From Candidatus Eiseniibacteriota bacterium (GTDB lineage Bacteria > Orphanbacterota > Orphanbacteria > Orphanbacterales > Orphanbacteraceae): a stretch of 64,000 nucleotides of DNA. Location of the stretch: the NCBI GenBank assembly GCA_029262235.1, contig JAJCZU010000002.1:868001-932000 (forward strand), read 5' to 3'. The translations under genes and the position numbers were made by a program. Under the pieces are notes generated by a model. That model did not search any database. It had not been told where the DNA came from and saw nothing but the letters and a program-made list of their open reading frames with translations. Shown one piece after another: positions 1-7,899 of the stretch (the stretch's first letter is position 1; every line of letters starts with the position of its first letter).

Positions 1-1
1 G

Positions 2-280
2 CCGAAACGCGCGCGGCCGGTCCATCACGGCGGATCGTTCGACCGTGTCGCACGGATCGAGTGCGACCTGCGCGGCTTGCACGCCGAAGAAGCCCTCGCC
101 GAACTCGACCGATTCCTCGACGACGCCGTACTGACAGGACTCGATCGCGTGAACGTGATTCACGGCATCGGTACAGGCGTTCTGCGAACGGCCGTCGGCG
201 CGTATCTTGCCGAAGATTCCCGCGTGCAGACCGCTTCGCTCGACCGGCCCGGCGGCGCCACCACCGTGGAGATGAGATAA
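2..280 (+). CDS. mutS2: MutS2, C-terminal Smr domain (5' partial)
   Basis: Only the last 92 codons lie in the window; the frame is open from base 2. The product is the Smr domain that ends MutS2, a DNA- and ribosome-associated ATPase; in the family Smr carries the nuclease activity. The sequence shows the DLRG-type entry (ECDLRGLHAEEALAELD), then the glycine motif HGIGTGVLR, where most family members read HGKGTG. The fold finishes with a short basic and hydrophobic tail. Its TAA stop overlaps the ATG of dnaG by one base, so the two are probably cotranscribed. It could also be a free Smr protein, but mutS2 is the usual source of this C-terminus. Confidence 0.8.
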   Translation, partial: PKRARPVHHGGSFDRVARIECDLRGLHAEEALAELDRFLDDAVLTGLDRVNVIHGIGTGVLRTAVGAYLAEDSRVQTASLDRPGGATTVEMR

Positions 281-2070
281 TGGGACGCTCGTCCGAAACA
301 GTCGAACAGATCCGCGCCGCAAACGACATCGTTTCTGTCGTGGGGAGCTACGTCCGCCTGCGCAAAGCGGGGCGCAACTACAAGGGACTCTGCCCGTTTC
401 ATCGGGAGAAAACCCCTTCCTTCATCGTAAGTCCGGAGCGCGAGACCTTTCATTGCTTCGGATGCGGCAAGGGGGGAGACGTCTATCGCTTCATCATGGA
501 GATGGACGCCTGTGAGTTCCCCGAAGCGATGCGGACGCTCGCGACCCGGGCCGGCATCAAACTCCCGTCGCAATGGAATCGCGATCAAGGCATCAACGAA
601 GGTCCCCGGGAGGCCCTGGCTTTCGCCGAAACGCATTTCTACAAACTGCTGCAGTCCGATGCCGGAAAGTCGGCGCGCGAATATCTCAGCGAACGCGGCA
701 TCACGGCCGAGGCGATCGAAACGTTCCGCATCGGATTCGCGCCCGAAGCATGGCGCATTCTCAAGGATGCCGCGAACAAGGCCGGGGTCGACGACGCCAA
801 GCTCATCGAGGCGGGCCTCATCGTCAAGAAGGAGAACGGAACTCCCTACGATCGCTTTCGAAGTCGCATTCAGTTCCCGATTCAGGATCCGTCGGGGCGC
901 ATCGTCGGTTTCGGCGGCCGCATCTTCGGCGACGGGGAACCGAAGTACCTGAACTCGCCCGAAACCTCTCTGTTCAAGAAGAGCGACTCGCTCTACGGCA
1001 TTCATCAGGCGAGAAGGGACCTGCGCGACGAAGGAGCGGCGGTCCTCGTCGAAGGGTACACGGACGTGATTTCACTGTTCCAGAGTGGGATCCGTAACGT
1101 AGTGGCCCCTCTCGGAACCGCGCTCACGCCCGGGCATGTGCGGCTGCTCCGCAACTATTCGGACCGGATCGTCCTGCTCTTCGACGGAGACGAGGCGGGA
1201 GTGCGCGCCACCCTTCGGTCGCTCGAGGTGGTTATGGCCGGCGGCCTGACACCGCTCGTTGCCTCACTGCCGGCCGGCCAGGATCCGGACGATCTGCTGC
1301 GCGCCGAAGGAGTCGAAGCGGTGCGATCCCGAATCACGAACGCGGAAGCTATCGTCCCGTTCGTGCTCGAACATCCTTTCGCGGGAGGCCGCGAGGAAGC
1401 CCTGCGAACCCTGGTGCAGCTGCTTGCAGCATCGCGGGACGAAATACGGCTCAGCCTCTTCGTACAGGAAGCCGCCCGCAAGAGCGGTATCCGCGAAGAG
1501 ATCTTCCATAAAGAGATCGACCGCGCCAAAGGGCGTGAGACGAAGGTTCAGGTCGCCAAGGTGGTGCACGCGCCTAAAATACGGAGGCGCCTCATTGATG
1601 CGCAGCGCGGAATTGCTTACCTTGGACTCGAGAACCCGACTCTCATACCTGTCATTCGGAGAGTCGTAAAGCCCGACGAAGTACAGGATGTTCCCGCTCG
1701 CAAACTACTCAAGGCATTGTTCGAATGCCACGACAACGGCGAGCAGCCGACATCCTCACTATTGACACTTGAAGGGGTTGACGAAGCATTCTCCCAGATC
1801 GGGGTCGAGAACGAAGAGATCGAGGATCCTCTTCACATCCTGCAGGATTATATCGCCTGCATTCATGAAGAGGAGATCGACGTTGCCGTGAAGGACCTGA
1901 ACGAACAGATCCGGGACGCCGAGGAGCGCAACGACACCGAAGCGTTGATGGAACTTTTGAAGAAGATAACCCAGGTATCCGCAAAGAAGAAAAAGATCGC
2001 TTACGCATATCGCGTTCACTCACGAACGGAGGAATCCGCTTCGGGAGAAAGGAGTGAGTCGACACTATGA
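280..2070 (+). CDS. dnaG: DNA primase DnaG
   Basis: Primase of 596 residues, the usual family length; it makes RNA primers for the replication fork. The CHC2 zinc-binding domain is complete with Cys38, His41, Cys59 and Cys62 ([12 protein letters not shown], then [11 protein letters not shown]). The catalytic core follows, with the TOPRIM Glu in VEGYTDV and the acidic metal site DGDEAG. The last about 150 residues are the helicase-binding type domain. I start at ATG 280, which overlaps the upstream TAA and has GGAG about 7 nt before it; the frame runs open further upstream but that stretch is Arg-rich and does not resemble primase. The TGA overlaps the rpoD start as ATGA, giving a mutS2-dnaG-rpoD operon. 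Confidence 0.97.
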   Translation: MGRSSETVEQIRAANDIVSVVGSYVRLRKAGRNYKGLCPFHREKTPSFIVSPERETFHCFGCGKGGDVYRFIMEMDACEFPEAMRTLATRAGIKLPSQWNRDQGINEGPREALAFAETHFYKLLQSDAGKSAREYLSERGITAEAIETFRIGFAPEAWRILKDAANKAGVDDAKLIEAGLIVKKENGTPYDRFRSRIQFPIQDPSGRIVGFGGRIFGDGEPKYLNSPETSLFKKSDSLYGIHQARRDLRDEGAAVLVEGYTDVISLFQSGIRNVVAPLGTALTPGHVRLLRNYSDRIVLLFDGDEAGVRATLRSLEVVMAGGLTPLVASLPAGQDPDDLLRAEGVEAVRSRITNAEAIVPFVLEHPFAGGREEALRTLVQLLAASRDEIRLSLFVQEAARKSGIREEIFHKEIDRAKGRETKVQVAKVVHAPKIRRRLIDAQRGIAYLGLENPTLIPVIRRVVKPDEVQDVPARKLLKALFECHDNGEQPTSSLLTLEGVDEAFSQIGVENEEIEDPLHILQDYIACIHEEEIDVAVKDLNEQIRDAEERNDTEALMELLKKITQVSAKKKKIAYAYRVHSRTEESASGERSESTL

Positions 2071-4145
2071 GTCCGACCAAGACTACGAGTCGTAAGAAGA
2101 AGACCACGGCGAAGGCGCCGGTTAAGAAGAAGACGACCACAAAGAAGAAGACCACGACTGCAAAATCCGCCGGCACGAAGAAAAAGGTGACGACCGGGAA
2201 AGCGGCCGGGACCACGAAGAAGGTCGTTGCCGGAACGAAGAAGAAAGCGACGGCGGGGAAGACCGCCGGAACCCGGAAGAAAGTCACGGCCTCAAAGCCG
2301 GCGGCAACCACGAAGAAGGCTGCAGCCGGTACGAAGAAGAAGGTCGCGGGCACGAAGAAAAAGGTGGCGGGGACGAAGAAGAAAGCTACCGGCAAACGGA
2401 AAGTCGCAAAGCGTACCAGGTTCAAAGAACTCCGGTCCCTCGCTGACAAGCAGGGATACATCACGCACGACCAGGTCAACGACGCCCTCGACGACGACGC
2501 GTCGCTCGAGGAAATGGACGACCTTTACGCCTCCTTCGGCGACAAGAACATCGACGTTGTCGACTCCGTCGAAGAAGGCCTGCGCCGACGCGCCGCCGCG
2601 CGCGCCGCAAAGGCCAAGGCGACGAAAGATGCGCCGGCCGCAGCGGCGGCTTCGACCGTTCGCTATGACGATCCCGTCCGCATGTACCTGCGCGAAATGG
2701 GACGCGTGCCGCTCCTCGACCGCGAAGGGGAGGTCGCGATCGCGCGCCGCATCGAAGAAGGACAGATCCAGGTTACGCGAACACTCTTCCAGTGCTCGAG
2801 CACCTATCGCGAAATCGTGCGTCTGCTCGATCGACTCGAGGATCCGAAGTTTCGCCTGGAAGACTACGCGCAGATCGATGCCGCGCAGTGGTCGAGCCCT
2901 GTTGCAGGCAAGAAAGAACGCCAGGCGACCATTCGCATCCTGCGCAAGATTCTCCGCTTCAACACCAAGCTCGAAAAGCTCGAGGACAAGAAGTGGGGTA
3001 CCCAGCCGCGCGACGCGAAGAAGGCGAAGGAGTGGGCCGATCTCAGCAAGAAAACAGATGTCGAGATCCTGAAGCTTCAGCTCATGCCGCGCCTTCACGA
3101 CCGTCTGATTCGCAAAGTAAGACGGACCGCTCGTCTCGTCCGCGCGTCGGACCGTGAGATCCGCAATCTCGTGAAGGAAGTGCGGGTCGAGACCATTGCC
3201 GATGTCCACGCTCTTTCGAAAAAGGTGAACGCGAGCAAGCGCGGCGCGACGGACGTCGCCAAGAAAACGCGACTTGCGCCCGAGCGCGTCGTCGAATGCT
3301 CCAAGTCGATTCGGAACGAGCAGCGCAAGCTCCGCAAGGTCGAAACGGAAGCGCGTATCACGCGGGATCGCATCGACAGCCTCGTCCGTTTGATCGATGA
3401 CGGCGAGCGGATTACGGCGATGGCCAAGCGTGAAATGATCGAAGCGAACGTGCGTCTTGTCATCTCGATTGCGAAGCGATATACGAACCGCGGCCTCGAG
3501 TTTCTGGACTTGATCCAGGAAGGTAACAGTGGTCTAATGAGGGCCGTCGATAAATTCGACTACCGAAAAGGGTATAAGTTCAGCACTTACGCCACCTGGT
3601 GGATCCGTCAGGCGATCACTCGTGCCATCGCCGACCAGGCGCGCACAATCCGCGTTCCCGTTCACATGATCGAGGCGATCAACAAGGTCATCCGGACCTC
3701 GCGTCGACTCGTTCAGGAATACGGTCGCGAGCCGCTGCCCGAGGAGATCGCGAAGAAGCTGGACCTGCCGGTCGACAAGATCAAATCCGTTCTCAAAGCC
3801 GCGCAGGAACCGATCTCACTCGATCGGCCCATCGGTGAAGACGAAGATTCGAATCTCGGCGACTTCATCGAAGACACCAAAGTGGTATCACCGGCACACT
3901 CCGCTGCGTTCGTCATGCTCCAGGAGCAGATGAGCAGCGTTCTCAGCACGCTCACGAAGCGCGAAGAGAAAGTGATCCGGCTGCGCTTCGGTCTCGGGGA
4001 CGGATGTCCGCGTACGCTCGAAGAAGTGGGAAGCATCTTCAATGTAACCCGCGAACGCGTTCGTCAGATCGAGGCGAAAGCATTGCGCAAGCTGCGCCAT
4101 CCGAGCCGGAGCCGCAAGCTCAAGGGGTACGTCGAAATCCCGTAG
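2067..4145 (+). CDS. rpoD: Primary sigma factor RpoD with basic N-terminal tail
   Basis: Housekeeping sigma-70 of 692 residues. Region 1.1 (about 117-170: [19 protein letters not shown]) is followed by region 1.2 ([16 protein letters not shown]), a charged non-conserved insert, then region 2 ([20 protein letters not shown] and [15 protein letters not shown]), region 3 and region 4 with the -35 recognition helix ([20 protein letters not shown]). It should direct most promoters. Region 2 reads GNSGLMRAV where most sigmas have GNIGLM. The first 117 residues are almost entirely Lys, Thr, Ala and Gly in AGTKKK-type repeats, resembling histone H1-like tails; actinobacterial primary sigmas also carry Lys/Ala-rich extensions. 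Coupled to dnaG by ATGA. The stop lies 2 nt before a tRNA. Confidence 0.97.
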   Translation: MSPTKTTSRKKKTTAKAPVKKKTTTKKKTTTAKSAGTKKKVTTGKAAGTTKKVVAGTKKKATAGKTAGTRKKVTASKPAATTKKAAAGTKKKVAGTKKKVAGTKKKATGKRKVAKRTRFKELRSLADKQGYITHDQVNDALDDDASLEEMDDLYASFGDKNIDVVDSVEEGLRRRAAARAAKAKATKDAPAAAAASTVRYDDPVRMYLREMGRVPLLDREGEVAIARRIEEGQIQVTRTLFQCSSTYREIVRLLDRLEDPKFRLEDYAQIDAAQWSSPVAGKKERQATIRILRKILRFNTKLEKLEDKKWGTQPRDAKKAKEWADLSKKTDVEILKLQLMPRLHDRLIRKVRRTARLVRASDREIRNLVKEVRVETIADVHALSKKVNASKRGATDVAKKTRLAPERVVECSKSIRNEQRKLRKVETEARITRDRIDSLVRLIDDGERITAMAKREMIEANVRLVISIAKRYTNRGLEFLDLIQEGNSGLMRAVDKFDYRKGYKFSTYATWWIRQAITRAIADQARTIRVPVHMIEAINKVIRTSRRLVQEYGREPLPEEIAKKLDLPVDKIKSVLKAAQEPISLDRPIGEDEDSNLGDFIEDTKVVSPAHSAAFVMLQEQMSSVLSTLTKREEKVIRLRFGLGDGCPRTLEEVGSIFNVTRERVRQIEAKALRKLRHPSRSRKLKGYVEIP
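2085..2420 (+). repeat. Degenerate Lys/Thr/Ala-coding repeats at the rpoD 5' end
   Basis: This stretch codes for about eight degenerate units around AGTKKKV / [12 protein letters not shown]. The coding strand is strongly purine-rich (runs of aagaagaag and acgaagaag), unlike the flanking sequence. The repeat is inside the reading frame and does not interrupt it. The last two near-identical units (AGTKKKV twice, about residues 87-100) suggest recent unit gain, so length may vary between strains. Confidence 0.75.
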
Positions 4146-4147
4146 CG

Positions 4148-4221
4148 GGGCCCATAGCTCAGTTGGTTAGAGCAACTGACTCATAATCAGCAGGTCCCAG
4201 GTTCGAGTCCTGGTGGGCCCA
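4148..4221 (+). tRNA. tRNA with CAT anticodon (Ile2 favoured over Met)
   Basis: Complete cloverleaf: acceptor GGGCCCA pairs with TGGGCCC, the D arm is GCTC...GAGC, the anticodon loop is CTCATAA, and the T stem is CCAGG/CCTGG around TTCGAGT. The discriminator is A and CCA is not encoded. CAT can be elongator Met or, after lysidine modification, Ile2. The acceptor has C4-G69 and C5-G68 pairs, which are TilS recognition features of Ile2 tRNAs in E. coli, so I lean to Ile2. It begins 2 nt after the rpoD stop, so it is probably released from the rpoD transcript by RNase P. Confidence 0.9.
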
Positions 4222-4260
4222 TGCTTCGATTCAGTGCTCTGCATACAGGTTCGTCCAGCA

Positions 4261-4337
4261 GGGCGATTAGCTCAGTGGTTTAGAGCGCCCGCCTCACACG
4301 CGGGAGGTCACTGGTTCAAATCCAGTATCGCCCACCA
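4261..4337 (+). tRNA. tRNA-Val (CAC)
   Basis: Cloverleaf with acceptor GGGCGAT/ATCGCCC, anticodon stem CCCGC/GCGGG and loop CTCACAC, so the anticodon is CAC and it reads GTG. Unlike the tRNA just upstream, the 3' CCA is encoded (4335-4337). The 39 nt between the two tRNAs hold nothing I recognise. A terminator hairpin follows about 30 nt downstream. Confidence 0.93.
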
Positions 4338-4367
4338 TGGTTTCGTAACGACGAATCGAAACCGTCG

Positions 4368-4393
4368 CCCCTCCGGGCTACCGGGGGGGTTTT
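4368..4393 (+). terminator. Rho-independent terminator after the tRNA pair
   Basis: Stem CCCCTCCGG (4368-4376) and CCGGGGGGG (4381-4389) with loop GCTA gives nine pairs including one G-U, followed by TTTT. It would end the dnaG-rpoD-tRNA transcript. It sits only 15 nt before the next start codon, so it could also act as an attenuator for the following genes. Confidence 0.7.
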
Positions 4394-4408
4394 GCATGAG
4401 GGCATCCG

Positions 4409-5119
4409 ATGAAGGATCAGTTAGTCAAACTCTGGTCGCTCCAAAGCATCGATTCGATTCTCGCCTCCGCGAAGAAGCGGCTCGTCGCACTCCCCGAAGA
4501 CATTGCCGCCGCGGACCGGGCGCTGGCAGAGGCCGACGCACGGAAGAAGTCCGCGCTCGCGGAGATCGAGGCAAGCCGGCTGGCGCGCAAGAAGCGGGAA
4601 GGCGACATGGCATCCAACGACGCGGACATCCTGAAGTTTACCGCGCAACAGGCGCAAGTGAAGACGGATGAACAGTACAGGGCGCTCGATCATGAAATGG
4701 ATCACCTGCGCGAGAAGAACAGCGGGCTCGAGGACGAAATTCTTGCGCTTCTCGAACGCGACGAGGAGCTCGCCGCGGAACTCGTAGCCGCCGAGAAGGC
4801 CGTGGCCGCTGCAGTCACGGGGCTCGAGAAAACGCGCGCCGCCGCCGCCGAGGAAGAGAAGGCGCTAAAAGAGGAGTGCGACCATCTCGTGCAGAAGCGC
4901 GCCGCCGCCGCCGGTGAGATCGACAAGGCGGCCCTCGCGAAATACGAGTCGATTCAGAAGGCCGACGGAACGATCGCGATGTCGCGACTCGTGAGAGATG
5001 CATGCGAAACGTGCTACCGCCAGGTTCCTGACCAGAGACAGATCGAGGTGCGCCAGGCGAAGAGCCTCGTGACATGCGAAGGGTGCGGGCGCATCCTCTA
5101 CTGGGAGGAGGGAGCGTGA
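4409..5119 (+). CDS. Coiled-coil protein with C-terminal C4 zinc ribbon (COG1579 family)
   Basis: Protein of 236 residues. Residues about 1-180 form a long Ala/Glu/Lys-rich coiled-coil hairpin. The C-terminus carries a C4 zinc ribbon: CETCYRQV, then CEGCGRILYW about 25 residues later. This is the COG1579 (zf-RING_7 / CT398-like hairpin) architecture, thought to bind nucleic acid or other proteins, but its biochemical role is not settled. It overlaps the next gene by GTGA. The same pair, COG1579 followed by an RNase H-fold protein, occurs in actinobacteria (Rv2229c-Rv2228c type), which supports a joint role in RNA or RNA-DNA hybrid metabolism. Confidence 0.85.
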   Translation: MKDQLVKLWSLQSIDSILASAKKRLVALPEDIAAADRALAEADARKKSALAEIEASRLARKKREGDMASNDADILKFTAQQAQVKTDEQYRALDHEMDHLREKNSGLEDEILALLERDEELAAELVAAEKAVAAAVTGLEKTRAAAAEEEKALKEECDHLVQKRAAAAGEIDKAALAKYESIQKADGTIAMSRLVRDACETCYRQVPDQRQIEVRQAKSLVTCEGCGRILYWEEGA

Positions 5120-5727
5120 GCGAAAGGGACCGCATCATAGAAGACCTCCTCGCACATCCCGTCTGGGACGAACTGGCCGACACCCACTCTTCAGGGGCGA
5201 TCGGCGAAGTCCGCAAACTCCTTGCGATCGCCGTGACGCCTGCGAAGCACAAGGGGGCTTCCCCGGCACCGAAAGCGAAAAAGGGCTCAGTCAAACTCCC
5301 GCCGGCAACCGATCGCGTGACCGGCGCCCCGCGACTGCTCCTCCAGACCGATGGCGGGTCAGCGGGCAATCCCGGCCCTTCAGGAGGGGGGGGAATCCTC
5401 GTGGACCCGAAGGGGCATCTCGTCGAATCGTTCAGTGTCTACTTCGGCGAGGGCACGAACAACGAAGCCGAATACAGGGCGTTGATCGAAGGACTGGAAC
5501 GCGCGATTGCACTCGCTCCGGAGAAACTCGACATCCGGATCGACAGCGAGCTGCTCGTGAAACAGATCCAGGGGAAGTACAAGGTTCGCAAGGAGCATCT
5601 GCGTCCCCTTTACGAGCGCACGATGAAACTCCTCGCCCGGCTCGACTACACGATCGCCCATGTGCCGCGCGCGCAGAACGCCGATGCCGATGCTCTCGCC
5701 ACGCAGGCCATCGAGGAAAACCGCTAG
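5116..5727 (+). CDS. RNase HI-family protein
   Basis: Protein of 203 residues. From about residue 75 it has the RNase H fold with its acidic catalytic set: LLQTDGGSAGNPGP (Asp), NNEAEYRALIEGL (Glu), IRIDSELLVKQI (Asp) and a C-terminal Asp in NADADALA. It should cleave the RNA strand of RNA-DNA hybrids. The first about 70 residues are a Lys/Pro/Ala-rich extension without a domain I recognise. It lacks the acid-phosphatase domain that actinobacterial homologues carry after the RNase H domain. GTG start coupled by GTGA to the zinc-ribbon gene. Confidence 0.88.
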   Translation: MSERDRIIEDLLAHPVWDELADTHSSGAIGEVRKLLAIAVTPAKHKGASPAPKAKKGSVKLPPATDRVTGAPRLLLQTDGGSAGNPGPSGGGGILVDPKGHLVESFSVYFGEGTNNEAEYRALIEGLERAIALAPEKLDIRIDSELLVKQIQGKYKVRKEHLRPLYERTMKLLARLDYTIAHVPRAQNADADALATQAIEENR

Positions 5728-5749
5728 CCCCCGGCCCAGGATTCCTGTA

Positions 5750-5755
5750 TATACT
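5750..5755 (+). promoter_or_regulatory. Possible -10 box of rnpB
   Basis: TATACT lies about 20-25 nt before the predicted 5' end of RNase P RNA, with an upstream TG. I see no convincing -35 hexamer at the right distance, so this is a weak call based mainly on position. Confidence 0.35.
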
Positions 5756-5776
5756 CTAGTTTAGAGGAGTTATAGC

Positions 5777-6166
5777 TGCGCGCGCTGAGTGGAACAGACG
5801 GTCGCGGGCGGTTCGCCGCGCGAGGAAAGTCCGGGCTCCAAAGGGCAGGGTGCTGGGTAACGCCCAGTGGGAGTGATCCTAAAGGATAGTGCCACAGAAA
5901 ACAGACCGCCTCGCGCAAGCGGGGTAAGGGTGAAACGGTGAGGTAAGAGCTCACCAGCATCTTCGGTGACGAGGATGGCTCGGTAAACCCCACTCGGAGC
6001 AAGGCCGCATAGGGGGAGAGAGGTGGCCCGCCTCGCTTGATCCCCGGGTTGGCTGCTGGAGCCGGCGAGCAATCGTCGGCGTAGAGAAATGACCGTCAGG
6101 CCTCGGGCCGCTGGAAAGCGGCGCTGGCCGACAGAACCCGGCTTATGGTCCACTCACACGCGCGAC
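5777..6166 (+). ncRNA. rnpB: RNase P RNA, bacterial type A
   Basis: Catalytic RNA of RNase P, which trims tRNA 5' leaders. The conserved blocks appear in order: GAGGAAAGTCCGGGCTCC near the 5' side, ACAGAAAACAGACCGCC, GGTAAGGGTGAAACGG, GAGGTAAGAGCTCACC, AGAGAAATGACCGTC, and GACAGAACCCGGCTTATGG near the 3' end. Helix P1 forms from GAGTGGA (5787-5793) with TCCACTC (6149-6155), flanked by CGCGCG arms. This accounts for the gap of about 465 bases between protein genes. Exact ends are uncertain by several bases. Confidence 0.96.
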
Positions 6167-6192
6167 TCCTCCGCACGAAACAGGGAGCTACG

Positions 6193-7899
6193 ATGCGGAG
6201 TACATGGCAACTGAAACCGATTCCCGATCACGGTAAGATCGATGAACTCGCCGCGGCGCTTTCGATCACGCCGCTGCTCGCGCGTCTTCTGTTTCATCGC
6301 GGAATCGATTCGCAGGATGCCGCCGGCCGCTATCTGGAACCTCGCATTCAGCACCTGCACGATCCTTTCGGTCTCAAGGGAATGGATCGCGCCGTCGCGC
6401 GCATCATCCGTGCGCTCGAAGAGAACGAGGGAATCGGTCTCTTCGGCGATTTCGACGTCGACGGTATCACGGGCAGTTCGCTGCTCTACCGCTTCTTCCA
6501 GAAGCTGGGATTCGCGACGCATTGCGAACTTCCGAGCCGCCTTCAGGACGGCTACGGTCTTACGACCGGAGCCATCGATCGCCTGCTTGCAAAAAACGTT
6601 TCTCTTCTCATTACAGTGGACTGCGGGATCACGGCCGTGACCCAGGTCGCATATGCGAACACGCTGGGCATGGACTGCATCGTGACGGACCATCATCAGC
6701 CGAAGGATGTGCTCCCCGCAACCTTTGCCACGATCAATCCGAGACAGCCCGGCTGCGACTATCCGTTCAAGGATCTCGCTGGTGTCGGCCTGGCCTGGAA
6801 ACTCGCCGACGCGGTCGCCGAGAAGATCGGCGAAGACCGCGACATGGTCCTGGACGATCTCGACCTCGTCGCCGTGGGAAGCATCGCCGACGTCGCGCCC
6901 GTTCGCGACGAAAACCGTGTCCTCGTGACGCACGGACTCGAACAACTCGCGCGATCCGGCAAAAAGGGATTCCGCCAGCTGCTCGAAGTCGCCGGGCTCA
7001 CCGGCCGATCACTCAGTTACGGATCGATCGCATTCGGTATGGCGCCCCGCATTAACGCGGTCGGCCGCCTCGGCGACGCGATGCCCGCCTTCGAACTCCT
7101 GACGACGTTTTCAGACGATGTCGCGCGCGACCGCGCCGCCGAACTCGACGAAGTGAACAAGAAGCGGCAGGCGCTCGACGCGCGCATTTTCGAAGAAGCC
7201 ATGGACGAACTCGACTCACGGGTCGATCCGGGACTCGTCGTACTTGCGTCGGAAGAGTGGCACGCCGGCGTGATCGGGATCGTCGCGAGTCGCGTGAAGG
7301 AACAGTTCGGCCGACCCGCCGTACTCATCGCGCTCAAGGATGGGATGGGACGCGGCTCCGCGCGCAGTGTCCCCGGCTTCGCTCTGCACGAAGCGCTGGA
7401 AGAATGCTCCGATCTCGTGGAACAGGCGGGAGGGCACGCGCTCGCAGCGGGCCTTGTCATCCGTCAGGAAAACATCCCGGCGTTCCGGGAACGCATGCAG
7501 GGGCTCTTCAACAAAGCGAAGGGGAAGATCGCGTCCCCCGGCGCGCTCAACATCGACGCGCCGATCACGCTTGACGAGTGCAGCTGGGAAACGCTGGAGG
7601 AACTCGACAGGATGTCGCCGTTCGGCCCGGGGAACGAACGTCCGCTGTTTCTCGCCGAAGACGTTTCCGTGATCAGCGGATTTCGACCCGTCGGAAAAAA
7701 CCACATCAAATTCCTCGCATCCCAGAACGGCGTGGCGCGGGACTGCATCGCCTTTCAGGTCGGGCATCATGTTGCCCCGGAATGGAACACGTACGGCCAG
7801 GTGGACGTAGCCTTCGCTCTGGAAGAAAATCGATGGGGCGGAGAACGCAGGCTGCAGCTCAACGTGCGCGGCGTTCGTAAAGCCGAGAAGATGCCGTGA
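6193..7899 (+). CDS. recJ: Single-stranded-DNA-specific exonuclease RecJ
   Basis: 5'-3' ssDNA exonuclease of 568 residues, acting in recombination and mismatch or base-excision repair. The DHH phosphoesterase motifs are present: FGDFDVDGITGS, VDCGIT, VTDHHQP, INAVGRLGDA. The DHHA1 part has GGHALAAG and an OB-like C-terminal domain follows. I start at ATG 6193, preceded by AGGGAG; an upstream in-frame ATG at 6145 falls inside the 3' end of RNase P RNA and is unlikely. The TGA overlaps the rel start as GTGA. Confidence 0.96.
   Translation: MRSTWQLKPIPDHGKIDELAAALSITPLLARLLFHRGIDSQDAAGRYLEPRIQHLHDPFGLKGMDRAVARIIRALEENEGIGLFGDFDVDGITGSSLLYRFFQKLGFATHCELPSRLQDGYGLTTGAIDRLLAKNVSLLITVDCGITAVTQVAYANTLGMDCIVTDHHQPKDVLPATFATINPRQPGCDYPFKDLAGVGLAWKLADAVAEKIGEDRDMVLDDLDLVAVGSIADVAPVRDENRVLVTHGLEQLARSGKKGFRQLLEVAGLTGRSLSYGSIAFGMAPRINAVGRLGDAMPAFELLTTFSDDVARDRAAELDEVNKKRQALDARIFEEAMDELDSRVDPGLVVLASEEWHAGVIGIVASRVKEQFGRPAVLIALKDGMGRGSARSVPGFALHEALEECSDLVEQAGGHALAAGLVIRQENIPAFRERMQGLFNKAKGKIASPGALNIDAPITLDECSWETLEELDRMSPFGPGNERPLFLAEDVSVISGFRPVGKNHIKFLASQNGVARDCIAFQVGHHVAPEWNTYGQVDVAFALEENRWGGERRLQLNVRGVRKAEKMP

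Noticed and set aside
61-279. N-terminal extension of DnaG by 73 residues
   Set aside because: It overlaps the Smr domain in another frame, is Arg-rich, and the family N-terminus begins at ATG 280.
2085-2420. Purine-rich repeats as a CRISPR or satellite array
   Set aside because: Units are degenerate, lack spacers of constant length and keep an uninterrupted reading frame; they code for the RpoD tail.
4004-4186. Short plus-strand frame covering the rpoD end and the first tRNA
   Set aside because: The region is fully explained by sigma region 4 and a complete tRNA cloverleaf.
4148-4337. tRNA pair as an integration site of a mobile element
   Set aside because: No integrase, direct repeat of the tRNA 3' end or foreign-looking cargo follows; the neighbours are housekeeping genes.
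6145-6192. Upstream ATG start for RecJ
   Set aside because: It lies in the 3' strand of RNase P helix P1; ATG 6193 has a ribosome binding site and fits the family length.
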